In this document: positions 8,701 through 14,800 of the stretch, in pieces
How the letters are laid out: each line of letters opens with the position of its first letter
Position numbering within the stretch: the first letter of the stretch is position 1
From: Lachnospiraceae bacterium
GTDB lineage: Bacteria; Bacillota; Clostridia; Lachnospirales; Lachnospiraceae
DNA length: 64,000 bases
Direction: 5' to 3'
Assembly: GCA_017472605.1 (NCBI GenBank)
Contig: JAFUPV010000046.1
Span: forward strand, 1 to 64,000
Notes under the pieces: generated by a model
Told to the model about the DNA's origin: nothing
The model's input: only the letters and a program-made list of their open reading frames with translations
The model's database searches: none
Program-made: the position numbers and the translations under genes

Positions 8701-10630
8701 GACCGTGATCAAGTGTCTTCCGGCTGGAAACTATATCCTGGAAGAAGTATCTGCACCGACCGGGCAGGGATATGTGAAGGCGGAAGCGGTTCCATTTACG
8801 ATTGAGGAAACGGGAGACATTCAGCGTGTGGAAATGAAGGACGATCATACAAAGATTCACATTTCCAAGACAGATATCGCAACCGGAGCAGATGTGCCGG
8901 GAGCAAAACTGCAGATCCTGAATGCCAGCGGAGACGTATTTGACGAGTGGACAACAGATGGAAGCGAGCATGTGATCGAGTACATGCCGGTAGGTGAATA
9001 CACGTTAGTTGAAATCCAGGCTCCAACGGAGGACGGTTACGTTCATGCAGAGGACGTAAAGTTCGAAGTAAAAGAGACAGGAGAAATTCAGACCGTGGAA
9101 ATGAAGGATGATCATACGAAGGTTCACATTTCCAAGACCGATATTACAACTGGAGCAGATGTACCGGGAGCAAAGCTGCAGATTCTGGATGCCAGCGGAG
9201 AAGTATTCGACGAGTGGATAACAGATGGAAGCGAGCATGTGATCGAGTACATGCCGGTGGGTGAGTATACGCTGGTGGAGATCCAGGCTCCGACAAAGGA
9301 CGGATATGTTCATGCAGAGGACGTGAAGTTCGAAGTGAAGGAGACCGGAGAGATCCAGACTGTGGAAATGAAGGATGATCATACGAAAGTAGTGATTTCC
9401 AAGAAAGATATTACAAATGGAGAAGAGCTGCCCGGAGCAACGCTTCAGATCATCAATGAAACAGGTAACATCGTTGAGGAATGGGTATCGGAAGAAGAAC
9501 CGCATCTGGTTGAATATCTTCCGGTTGGTTCGTATATTCTTCGCGAGATCACTGCCCCGGAGGGATATGCATCGGCAGTGGATGTCTCCTTTACGGTGAC
9601 AGAAACAGGCGGGATCCAGCCGGTTGAAATGGTGGACGATATCACAAAGGTATCGATCCGCAAGACAGATATTGTTACCGGAGAGGACATCATCGGTGCA
9701 ACACTGACGCTGACCGATTCCATGGGAACGGTTATTGATGAATGGGTGACAGATGGAACGGAGCATTATATAGAGAAACTTCCGGTTGGAACCTATACGC
9801 TTCGTGAGACCATTGCACCGTCCGGATATGTTCTGGCTTCTGATATTTCATTTTCCGTGACAAGTACACTGGAAATCCAGAAGGTTGTCATGACTGATGA
9901 TTACACGAAAGTGGAAATCAGTAAGAAGGACATTGTGACCGGAACGGAAATTGCCGGAGCAACCCTGACAATTACGGATTCAGAGGGAAAACAAATTGCA
10001 CAGTGGATCACGGATGGAACCGTGCACCGAATTGACCGTCTGGCAGCAGGAACCTATACGCTGACCGAAACGACCGCACCGTATGAGCAGGGATACACGA
10101 CTGCAGAAAGCGTGGAGTTTACCGTAGCAGCAACGGGAGAAATCAAGAAGGTTGTTATGGAAGACAGTAAGACAACAACAGAGATCAGAAAGACAGATAT
10201 CCTGACCGGAGAGAACCTGGCCGGAGCGGTTCTGATTCTGACAGAAAAGGAATCCGGAAGAGAGATTGAACGCTGGGTATCCAATGAGGAAGCACATACC
10301 ATCACCGGTCTGGTTCCCGGACGGACTTACATTCTGAGTGAGGCGGCGGCACCGGATGGATATGAGATTGCAGCTCCTGTGGAATTTACGGTGGAAGATA
10401 CCGATAAAGTCCAGATCGTTGTCATGAAGGATGTACCGACTCAGGGAAAAATTGTCAGTACAACAGAAGAGGAAACAGAAGAGGATACGTCGGAAGCAGA
10501 GGAGCGGGAGGAAGTAATCCTTGGAATTGAAGATGACAGCTGGCTTCATGGAATACTTCTGCTTGGAATCGGCACGACAATTCTGTTGCTTGCTGTTTAC
10601 CTGGCAGTGGAACGCAAGAGCGGGGAATAA
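2759..10630 (+). CDS. Giant surface protein: C40/CHAP-like head plus about 20 SpaA/Cna-B repeats
   Basis: 2,623 residues from the ATG at 2759 (the ATG at 2756 is only 2 nt from AGGAAG). A signal peptide ends near TTVYAAE (about 35-38). An acidic linker with 23-residue repeats (ESVSMSGLSATEMDEG) follows. About 205-400 resembles an NlpC/P60 or CHAP cysteine peptidase: Cys243 in YYACNTL and His330 in TTGHLGV. From about 460 come roughly 20 SpaA/Cna-B beta-sandwich repeats of 75-95 residues, each with a start like V-K-xD-xxTG-x-L-x-GA-x-F and an end like ExxAPxGY; these normally hold Lys-Asn isopeptide bonds. The C-terminus is an acidic stretch, one membrane segment (HGILLLGIGTTILLL...) and a basic tail, without a recognisable LPxTG before it. 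No sortase gene is nearby. Likely an adhesin or stalk; target unknown. Confidence 0.85.
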   Translation: MNSRFKRKKLKSQILSVAMTLCMALQSLSATTVYAAEMEPGTAAQEAEADMALSTGGIEETMPGNESPETKSWENPDENGEESVSMSGLSATEMDEGLTEIGTEESVSMSGLSATEMDEGLTEIGTEESVSISGLSEEKTEEESTAMNETAVVESEAGLEETGAEAETQILLFPDNPAACFAAGDEGAVYSAEAETYRPGRYAWRRTSMEQEEAVAVFINSLLSRVGKGYTLNSPDNVNYYACNTLISEAFEDLGIDIRKILGGTGWANTADWKAMLDTHQVGDEITFSGTNEITFEIIAKDTTILGNPDAFQEPGTIILWIEPGKTTGHLGVSLGYFERVTDGMDPAWNGAAIQEKTLDSIREFLIASYGADRNLMYGNNQIYGLANVQFSSEYIGTDVGILGDAYGNILQYSGPYNGIFKVDALNTTYGVSVNNFVNGKEGSTVAYVLQPTEPKTAEGYAYFTKYGEALGTPIKGAAFTVYDSREHAEAHDGVTGVVGTITTDADGKAAAWLSTNHDYYAVESVTPEGLKPEPDKIWHIWLDPYVEAPTMNIGVPNSEIQSGTVKVIKKDAVTGQELSGAEFTLYEWSAAAGNYTEVAKLTDQEDGTYTLFGYTPRATGAYYETDKLIYTQDNSGKFKVAETGLPAGHTGTWEREFVLDEDGKTFVYTAENTPWYGTVSLTKLDADTREELKGATFILQEWSSTENNYETVGTFTDHGDGTYDLNQYTIRSSQTEVTDGKIWYTPDNQGRFRIAESKAPENYIGGWSTTFVLTEDRQVFYYDVENVLGSEELMILKKDDRGTVLADAAFGVYTTREEAEAASNENRGNPAAILVTGADGTASAKLSIGSYYVKELIAPENYKLDETVYGPFSVSSNPEQNGIHEIVNYPDNGTVELTKTGLNTDGLLHGLEGAVFAAYTTKEAAEAGTIGNTDTAAYVWTTDSNGKAKGTVEPGSYWIKEIQAPEGYELDVTVYGGVSGYAVSAVDGSVTVPVKENTPLTGKVRIRKVGANDQGQEVPLAGAVFAVYDRKDAAEAGNEENTETAAAVIVTGADGTAVTGELKAGHYWVKEIAAPDHYQLDETVYGGSNGFVVGWTTPVRNVSVDPNVPAGGMVEVSKQGAYPDGTVSGLAGAMFAVYSSRDAAEAGNAENTETAAAVITTDRDGKAKTAELEAGYYWVKEIAAPAGYVLDETVYGGPDGFKTGWDVPVRAVAANDNVPMTGKLSLEKDGYTFNGEAAALADAEFAVYASKADAEAAEHAVTVLKTGADGTSETQELAAGYYWIRETKAPEGYYLDDTVYGGDDGFVVGWTFDQVAVSVNTNLPKEGKLTLTKEGKNESGELGVLAGAVFGIYKSREDAENGTLENTANVYRMLTDSDGTAVSELLACDEYYVKELQAPDGYELNETVYGPLEVGIRNDLVEVPVEENIPKMGILRLEKVDSLTGNLLDGAVYTVYTDANGRKEAGTIAVMDGTGSIELPYDVYWVKETAVPYGYQLDETVYGPYTVGGPEGDVDVPPIREEEQRIEIRLEKRDAETGEAPQGDATLAGAVFELRAAEAIVHPDGATGVVYEAGELVATLVTDEKGHASVSTDEDGNWLHCGQYELVEVKAPAGYVLDPTPHAVDASYDRTQVTADLVSHDAGIVWNQIIRQPVVLHKFADEKQAPANELPGVGFTFYLLSDVCRANGVDSYYDLPMNEKGVDVTKLELDGLAVRIGGNGETELFSDMNGKVRTVPLVYGEYLVVETTPNPYYHASAPFTVTVPTVQTTDENGNEVEIHTIDYQPTLPFEVSVINWAARAYLQIEKIDAETGKPVRNAAAQFQILNAQGKPVVQHYWDGKEEVETDRFTTNAEGILRTWQTLKAGEYTLVEVNAPVGYIKGDPMPFSIKASGVTFELEGETYPAKISYTADGEPVAALAVKNTAITLEISKSDITTGEEIAGAVLSIYKQKEDGTKGDIATYQSEEGIETEAIWTTNGTKTVIKCLPAGNYILEEVSAPTGQGYVKAEAVPFTIEETGDIQRVEMKDDHTKIHISKTDIATGADVPGAKLQILNASGDVFDEWTTDGSEHVIEYMPVGEYTLVEIQAPTEDGYVHAEDVKFEVKETGEIQTVEMKDDHTKVHISKTDITTGADVPGAKLQILDASGEVFDEWITDGSEHVIEYMPVGEYTLVEIQAPTKDGYVHAEDVKFEVKETGEIQTVEMKDDHTKVVISKKDITNGEELPGATLQIINETGNIVEEWVSEEEPHLVEYLPVGSYILREITAPEGYASAVDVSFTVTETGGIQPVEMVDDITKVSIRKTDIVTGEDIIGATLTLTDSMGTVIDEWVTDGTEHYIEKLPVGTYTLRETIAPSGYVLASDISFSVTSTLEIQKVVMTDDYTKVEISKKDIVTGTEIAGATLTITDSEGKQIAQWITDGTVHRIDRLAAGTYTLTETTAPYEQGYTTAESVEFTVAATGEIKKVVMEDSKTTTEIRKTDILTGENLAGAVLILTEKESGREIERWVSNEEAHTITGLVPGRTYILSEAAAPDGYEIAAPVEFTVEDTDKVQIVVMKDVPTQGKIVSTTEEETEEDTSEAEEREEVILGIEDDSWLHGILLLGIGTTILLLAVYLAVERKSGE
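3001..3169 (+). repeat. 69-bp tandem repeat within the giant gene
   Basis: Copies at 3001-3069 and 3070-3138 are almost identical and a third partial copy runs to about 3169. The period is 23 codons, so the frame is kept. It encodes the acidic linker after the signal peptide. Confidence 0.85.
8840..9385 (+). repeat. Near-identical SpaA repeat pair
   Basis: Two neighbouring SpaA repeats (both with KTDI.TGADVPGAKLQIL and YMPVGEYTLVEIQAP) are nearly identical at protein and DNA level, unlike the rest of the array. This points to a recent duplication by recombination between repeats. Confidence 0.75.
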
Positions 10631-10676
10631 GTGAACACGGAAATAGATAAAATAAGAATAATTACTGAAATTGTGA

Positions 10677-10705
10677 TTGACAGATGGAGAAAAAGGTGAT
10701 ACACT
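10677..10705 (+). promoter_or_regulatory. Promoter P1 of the metal-operator-like module
   Basis: TTGACA (10677-10682), 17-nt spacer, TACACT (10700-10705). The spacing and position relative to the downstream operator match promoter P2 at 17517 exactly. Confidence 0.75.
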
Positions 10706-10712
10706 TAAGATA

Positions 10713-10728
10713 GTTAGAAGAGACTAAC
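10713..10728 (+). promoter_or_regulatory. Operator-like palindrome 1 (GTTAG-N6-CTAAC)
   Basis: GTTAG (10713-10717), AAGAGA, CTAAC (10724-10728), at the expected transcript start of P1. The same segment can fold in RNA: TTAGAAGAGAC (10714-10724) is a perfect complement of GTCTCTTCTAA (10733-10743). Sites with TTAG...CTAA arms are typical of DtxR/IdeR-type metal repressors; assignment to that family is inference. Confidence 0.6.
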
Positions 10729-10756
10729 AATGGTCTCTTCTAAAAATAAAGAATGT

Positions 10757-10773
10757 GGTTAGATTAAACTAAC
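10757..10773 (+). promoter_or_regulatory. Operator-like palindrome 2
   Basis: GGTTAGATTAAACTAAC, a 17-mer that recurs unchanged at 17670-17686 in front of the DUF2325 gene. GTTAG and CTAAC are perfect inverted arms around ATTAAA. Confidence 0.6.
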
Positions 10774-10813
10774 TTCTAAAGAAAAGTGAATGAATGAACA
10801 AAAACAGCATAGC

Positions 10814-10867
10814 TGACATAACGAACAGAACTGACATAGCTAACAGAACTGACGTAACGAACAGAAA
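10814..10867 (+). repeat. Three 18-bp tandem repeats in the leader
   Basis: Copies of TGACATAACGAACAGAAC at 10814-10831, 10832-10849 and 10850-10867 with two to three differences each. They end in the ribosome site of the 38-residue gene. In one frame (ATG at 10794) they read as 6-codon repeats (DITNRT/DIANRT/DVTNRK), but that frame lacks a convincing ribosome site and runs on into the next gene out of frame. Confidence 0.8.
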
Positions 10868-10879
10868 GGAGGTAGACCA

Positions 10880-10996
10880 ATGTCCGCTTTACTTAATCCG
10901 ATTATCAATGAATTACTGTCAATTGCAATTCCGGCTGTGGTAATGATTCTCTGCGTTTCCATTAAGTCTGCCAGTAAAAAAGCGTTGTCTGCTTGA
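10880..10996 (+). CDS. 38-residue hydrophobic peptide (single membrane segment)
   Basis: ATG 7 nt after AAAGGAGG (10866-10873). The product begins MSALLNPIINELLSIAIPAV, continues VMILCVSIKSAS and ends KKALSA. It has one hydrophobic segment (about 10-28) and a basic tail. I do not recognise the family. It resembles in size and layout small membrane regulators or type I toxins, but no antisense RNA was identified. It is the first gene behind promoter P1 and both GTTAG-N6-CTAAC palindromes, so it probably belongs to the same regulon as the DUF2325 gene. Coding status rests on the very good ribosome site, correct stop and hydrophobic pattern. Confidence 0.6.
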   Translation: MSALLNPIINELLSIAIPAVVMILCVSIKSASKKALSA

Positions 10997-11146
10997 TTCT
11001 TTTCATGGATAATGATATGATATTCCTGTAGAGTCACGTGAATTCTGCAGTCGAAACAGTGCTGATTGACAGCGGTATGTTTTGCTTGTTTCTATAACGC
11101 TGTTTGCAGATGAGTCATGGACAAAAACTGCGGGAGGAATCAGAAA

Positions 11147-11366
11147 ATGGTTAGAAAAATCGTCAGAGATCCCATGTTTCTGGCGCAAAAGTCGGAGCTG
11201 GCCGGACCTGCGGACCAGCAGGTTGTAACCGATCTTCTGGATACGCTTCGCGTCAATCTGGATCATTGTGTCGGACTTGCCGCAAACATGATTGGTGTCA
11301 GAAAGCAGATCATTGCAGTAAGTGTTGGAGCATGAGATTGATCATTGTAATGGAATTGTCATTTAG
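11147..11366 (+). pseudogene. def: Peptide deformylase remnant with internal deletion
   Basis: Starting at ATG 11147 (GGGAGG 10 nt upstream) the frame reads MVRKIVRDPMFLAQKS...DHCVGLAANMIGVRKQIIAVSVGA and stops at 11335. This is the N-terminal third of a clostridial peptide deformylase including motif I (GLAANMIG). Immediately after, in the +1 frame, the sequence reads LEHEIDHCNGIVI and stops at 11364-11366: this is the normal deformylase C-terminus with the metal-binding HExxH motif. The middle part with motif II (EGCLS) and about 60-65 codons is absent. So the gene suffered an out-of-frame internal deletion and cannot make an active enzyme. A functional def must exist elsewhere, since formyl removal is essential. 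Confidence 0.85.
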
Positions 11367-11377
11367 GAGGGAGTCAG

Positions 11378-11551
11378 ATGGAAACTTTCTATTATATCGT
11401 AGCGGGAATTGACGGTGATTATGCAAATCTTCAGCGGACAGACATCGAAAGTGATGACTTGAAGCTGGTTGCGAGAGCATTATTGCCGGAAGCGATACAA
11501 GAGGGAACAAAACTGAAATATGAAATGTTTCAATATGAAATAATTGAATAA
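11378..11551 (+). CDS. 57-residue DUF3006-like protein
   Basis: ATG 7 nt after AGGAGGG, whose first bases overlap the stop of the def remnant, so it was once coupled to that gene. The product starts METFYYIVAGIDGDYANLQ and ends GTKLKYEMFQYEIIE. The pattern (I-x-GDYA near the N-terminus, LPE-x-IQEG-x-L near the C-terminus) resembles the small beta-rich DUF3006 family, whose members often start with an RIEGDYAV-like motif. Function is unknown. It may be intact although its neighbour is broken. Confidence 0.5.
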   Translation: METFYYIVAGIDGDYANLQRTDIESDDLKLVARALLPEAIQEGTKLKYEMFQYEIIE

Positions 11552-11572
11552 CAGGAAGAAATCAAAAGGACC

Positions 11573-11632
11573 GCCGATGGGAATGGAACGAAGCAGAATA
11601 TGCTCAGAATCGTTTCGTACCATCGGCTTTTT
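11573..11632 (+). terminator. Terminator-like inverted repeat
   Basis: GCCGATGG (11573-11580) and CCATCGGC (11620-11627) are perfect complements, followed by T5. The loop is long (39 nt), so efficiency is uncertain. The remaining 11552-11857 gap contains this and the promoter below. Confidence 0.6.
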
Positions 11633-11778
11633 GACGGAAATCCAGGCAGGTGCTCTACTGTGGATTGGGCGGATCCTGCTGAATCCTGCAGATTGCTGCC
11701 AGAGAAGGAAGTCGGATTGCAAATGACAGCGCGTATAGTCGAAAGAAAATTGGCTGTATGACATAATGTGACAAATGT

Positions 11779-11812
11779 TTCGCTTTCCATTTTGGCGAAG
11801 CAGTGATAGAAT
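11779..11812 (+). promoter_or_regulatory. Probable promoter of the ATPase-HEPN operon with overlapping palindrome
   Basis: TTTCCA (11784-11789), 17-nt spacer, TAGAAT (11807-11812). The -35 lies inside an inverted repeat TTCGC (11779-11783) and GCGAA (11795-11799), a possible operator. Confidence 0.5.
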
Positions 11813-11857
11813 AGAAGAAGCTTACAAAGGAGGAAAAAACAGGAAAGGAGAGGATGA

Positions 11858-14800
11858 TTGTTGAATAAGACCAGATTCCTGGATGAATTCAGGCATGAGT
11901 TATGCGCTGCGAAAGAGAAAAGACTTCTCTTACTGGATGCCGGTAAGGAACTTTTGGAGAAATTTGACAGGGATGAGTGTCTTGCAAAAGATAATCTGGA
12001 AGAGATTTGTTCGATTGGCGAGCAGATTTGCAGGATGCAGAAAAGGATGGAAGAGATCTGGCCGTTTTTGTGCGGGAAGGAAAAAATGCCGTCGTCAATG
12101 AATGCCATTGAAAATCGGTGCGTGTGGCTGGAGGCGCAGATGGAGCTGATTCCTTTTTTCTGCTCACTGACTTCAGATGACATGGGAATACAGAGGATGC
12201 TGGAAGAATCCGGCAGAAATCTGGAGAAGCTGGGGGAAATGAGTGATGATCTGTCTGCTGCGATGGAGCCTTTTCGTACCTTTCGCAGTCTTCTCGAAGA
12301 AAAAGAGAACAGAAAACGGTTTCAGCTTGCGCGCAGCCTGAGAGATTTTTTTGATCCGGAACTTCTGCTTGCTGTCTGTTTGGGAATTGTTGAGGCAAAA
12401 GAGAAGGAAATTGGTTTGGAATCTGCAGCAGAACCGGTGCGCGAAATTGCCGCCGCAAAAGTAACGGTACAAGATTCGGAGAAAGGCCGGCAAGGTACAG
12501 ATACAGTGGAGTGTGAGGCGTGGACAGGTACCGATGCAGAATATGCCGGACTGAAAGCGCCGGAGGCGGAGAGTCATGAGCCGGAAGTGCTGGAAACGGA
12601 GAGTCATGAGTCGAAAGCGCCGGAGGCGAAGAGTCATGAGCCGGAAGTGCCGGAGGCGGAGAGTCATGAGCCGGAAACTCTGGAAGCGGAGAGTCATGAG
12701 CCGAAAGCGCCGGAAACAGAGTACGGGGAGCCGGGAGTGGCAGGGACAGCGTGTGATAAGGAAGTCTGCGAAGCAGGGTATCTCGTGGATGGGGAACGGA
12801 CTAAGAGAATGGAAACGGTTATCGTATGCCGGAATTTGATTCAGGAAAATAAGATTTACTGTGCGTTGGCTTATGCAAAGGCACAGGCAATTGCAGATTC
12901 GCAGATAGAGCCGTACTATAAAGAACTGGCCTATGCGGTGAACGATCCTATGGCGGAATGTACCTATAATTCAGATACTATCTTTCTGATTTATTTCAAT
13001 GACGATGAGCAGGATGAATATCTCACTGTGGCAGCCATGCTCCGGAACTATTTTTATAATCAGTGCAGCTTTGACTATCAGATGCTGCAGCTGATGGAGT
13101 CGGCGTCTTCCTTCCGACTGATGGAAAATAGCCTGCTTCGCTCCGTGATGTATGATCTGCTGAACTTTAAGCGGAAATATCACTGTGGAATTGACCGCTA
13201 TGCGGATTACAGAGAAAAAGAGCGCAGGGATTGGGAAAAACGACTGGATGAGGTAAAGCTGGAAGCAGGAAAGTATTACAGCACCTATGTTCATGGAATG
13301 ATTAAAGAAACTGCGTCCCATAAGCGGGTGATTGAAACAAGAAAGATGATTTTTCATGCGAATGGAGAACTCAGTACATATCTTCAGGGTGTCCAGAACG
13401 ATGAGAGAAGTCTGCTTCCGGAGCTGAAACAGTTTCTAATGAATGATTATGTAAAAGAGCAGGGTGAAATCTGCGCCGAGAACATTGATAACAGGAAATT
13501 GAATGCGGTTCTTGATTCGTTTTGGGGGAAAGCCGGAAATCAGATGAATGTGATCCGGCATTCCTCAGATCTGATGAGCCATCTGAGAAACAACCTGCTT
13601 GCAGCTCTCAGAAAAACGGTTGCCGTTTTGTGCAGCTATGTCCATCTGCTGGATTCCTGTATGGAGGAAGAAGAGGGAACGGCACGCAGTGAATACAGCA
13701 AACTGAAAAAGACGCTGTTGGAGCGGATGGAAGTTCTGATCTGCGAGATGGAAGAGAAAGACGGAAGAGAGGCAGGGAGAGAAGCAGGGGAAACAGGAAC
13801 TGTGATTCTGGCAGGAGCGCTTCGGGAACTGAAAGCCAGACTGGATGGAAGCTGGAATGAAAATTCCAGCCGCTGGTTCTATCTGGATTTTCTGAAAGGG
13901 CAGGAGGTTCTTCTGGATGAGGATAATTTGCCAATGATGAATTGTGTGGAGGAACTGCCTCAGCTGGATATCAGCAGACGGATACTTGCTCATGCAGAAG
14001 CAGACGGAGCGGAAATCACATGGGAAGAGTGTCTGGATCGAATTTTCAATGGATATGATAATTATGGATCAGCAGCCCGCGTGCTGGAATATCTCTGTCA
14101 ACAGTGTCCGAACCGGGCAGACGAACTGCGCAGCAGGTATAATCTGGAGGAAGCAATTGAGTTTCCTCAGAATGACGCACTGGCAAGAAAGAATGGGTTT
14201 ATTGCGGATCTGGAACTGGCTCAGAGCTATGGACAGATTGATTATACAGACAGGGACAGAAAAGAAGCGATGGTCCAGATTGCCGACCGCTGGTATCAAT
14301 GGGCGGTGGAAACGAAGAATTTTCAGTTCTTCTACCGGATTCTGGAGGGATTTTCTCATAAAGTGAAAGAAGAATCCAGGATTCACGGAAAACGCCTGAC
14401 CCACAGCCTGCAGATGTTTCAGCAGGAACATCCTGAGTTGACGGAACGGGAAAAAGAGGCGGCAAAACTGGTGAAGGAACGGATTGAATCGCAAAACTAT
14501 TCAGCTGCAGAGGACTTGCTGAACCGGATTTTGTCGAAGGATCTGGAGAACAGTCAGGAAATCATGGAGACGGATTATCTGAACCTTTTTCTTCAGGAAT
14601 ATGAAACCAATTATTTCAATGTTTCTCAGGCAGGAATTTCTCTGAGAACACAGATTTTATGTAAAGGAAAAAATAAAGACCGAAAAGCAGCGGAACGTCT
14701 GGCAGACAGCTGGCTGTCCAATGGTGCAAGGGCAGGTGAAGAGAAAATTCAGGTGCTGCTGATAAATCTTGGATTTGCGGTGGAACAGGTTCAGGAACAG

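Noticed and set aside
10794-10942. Reading frame MNKNSIADITNRT... across the 18-bp repeats
   Set aside because: No convincing ribosome site and it conflicts with the better-supported 38-residue gene; mentioned in the repeat entry only.
12173-12697. Repetitive minus-strand reading frame (MTLRxxxFRL repeats)
   Set aside because: It is the reverse-strand shadow of the 30-bp repeats in the ATPase gene, with no ribosome site.
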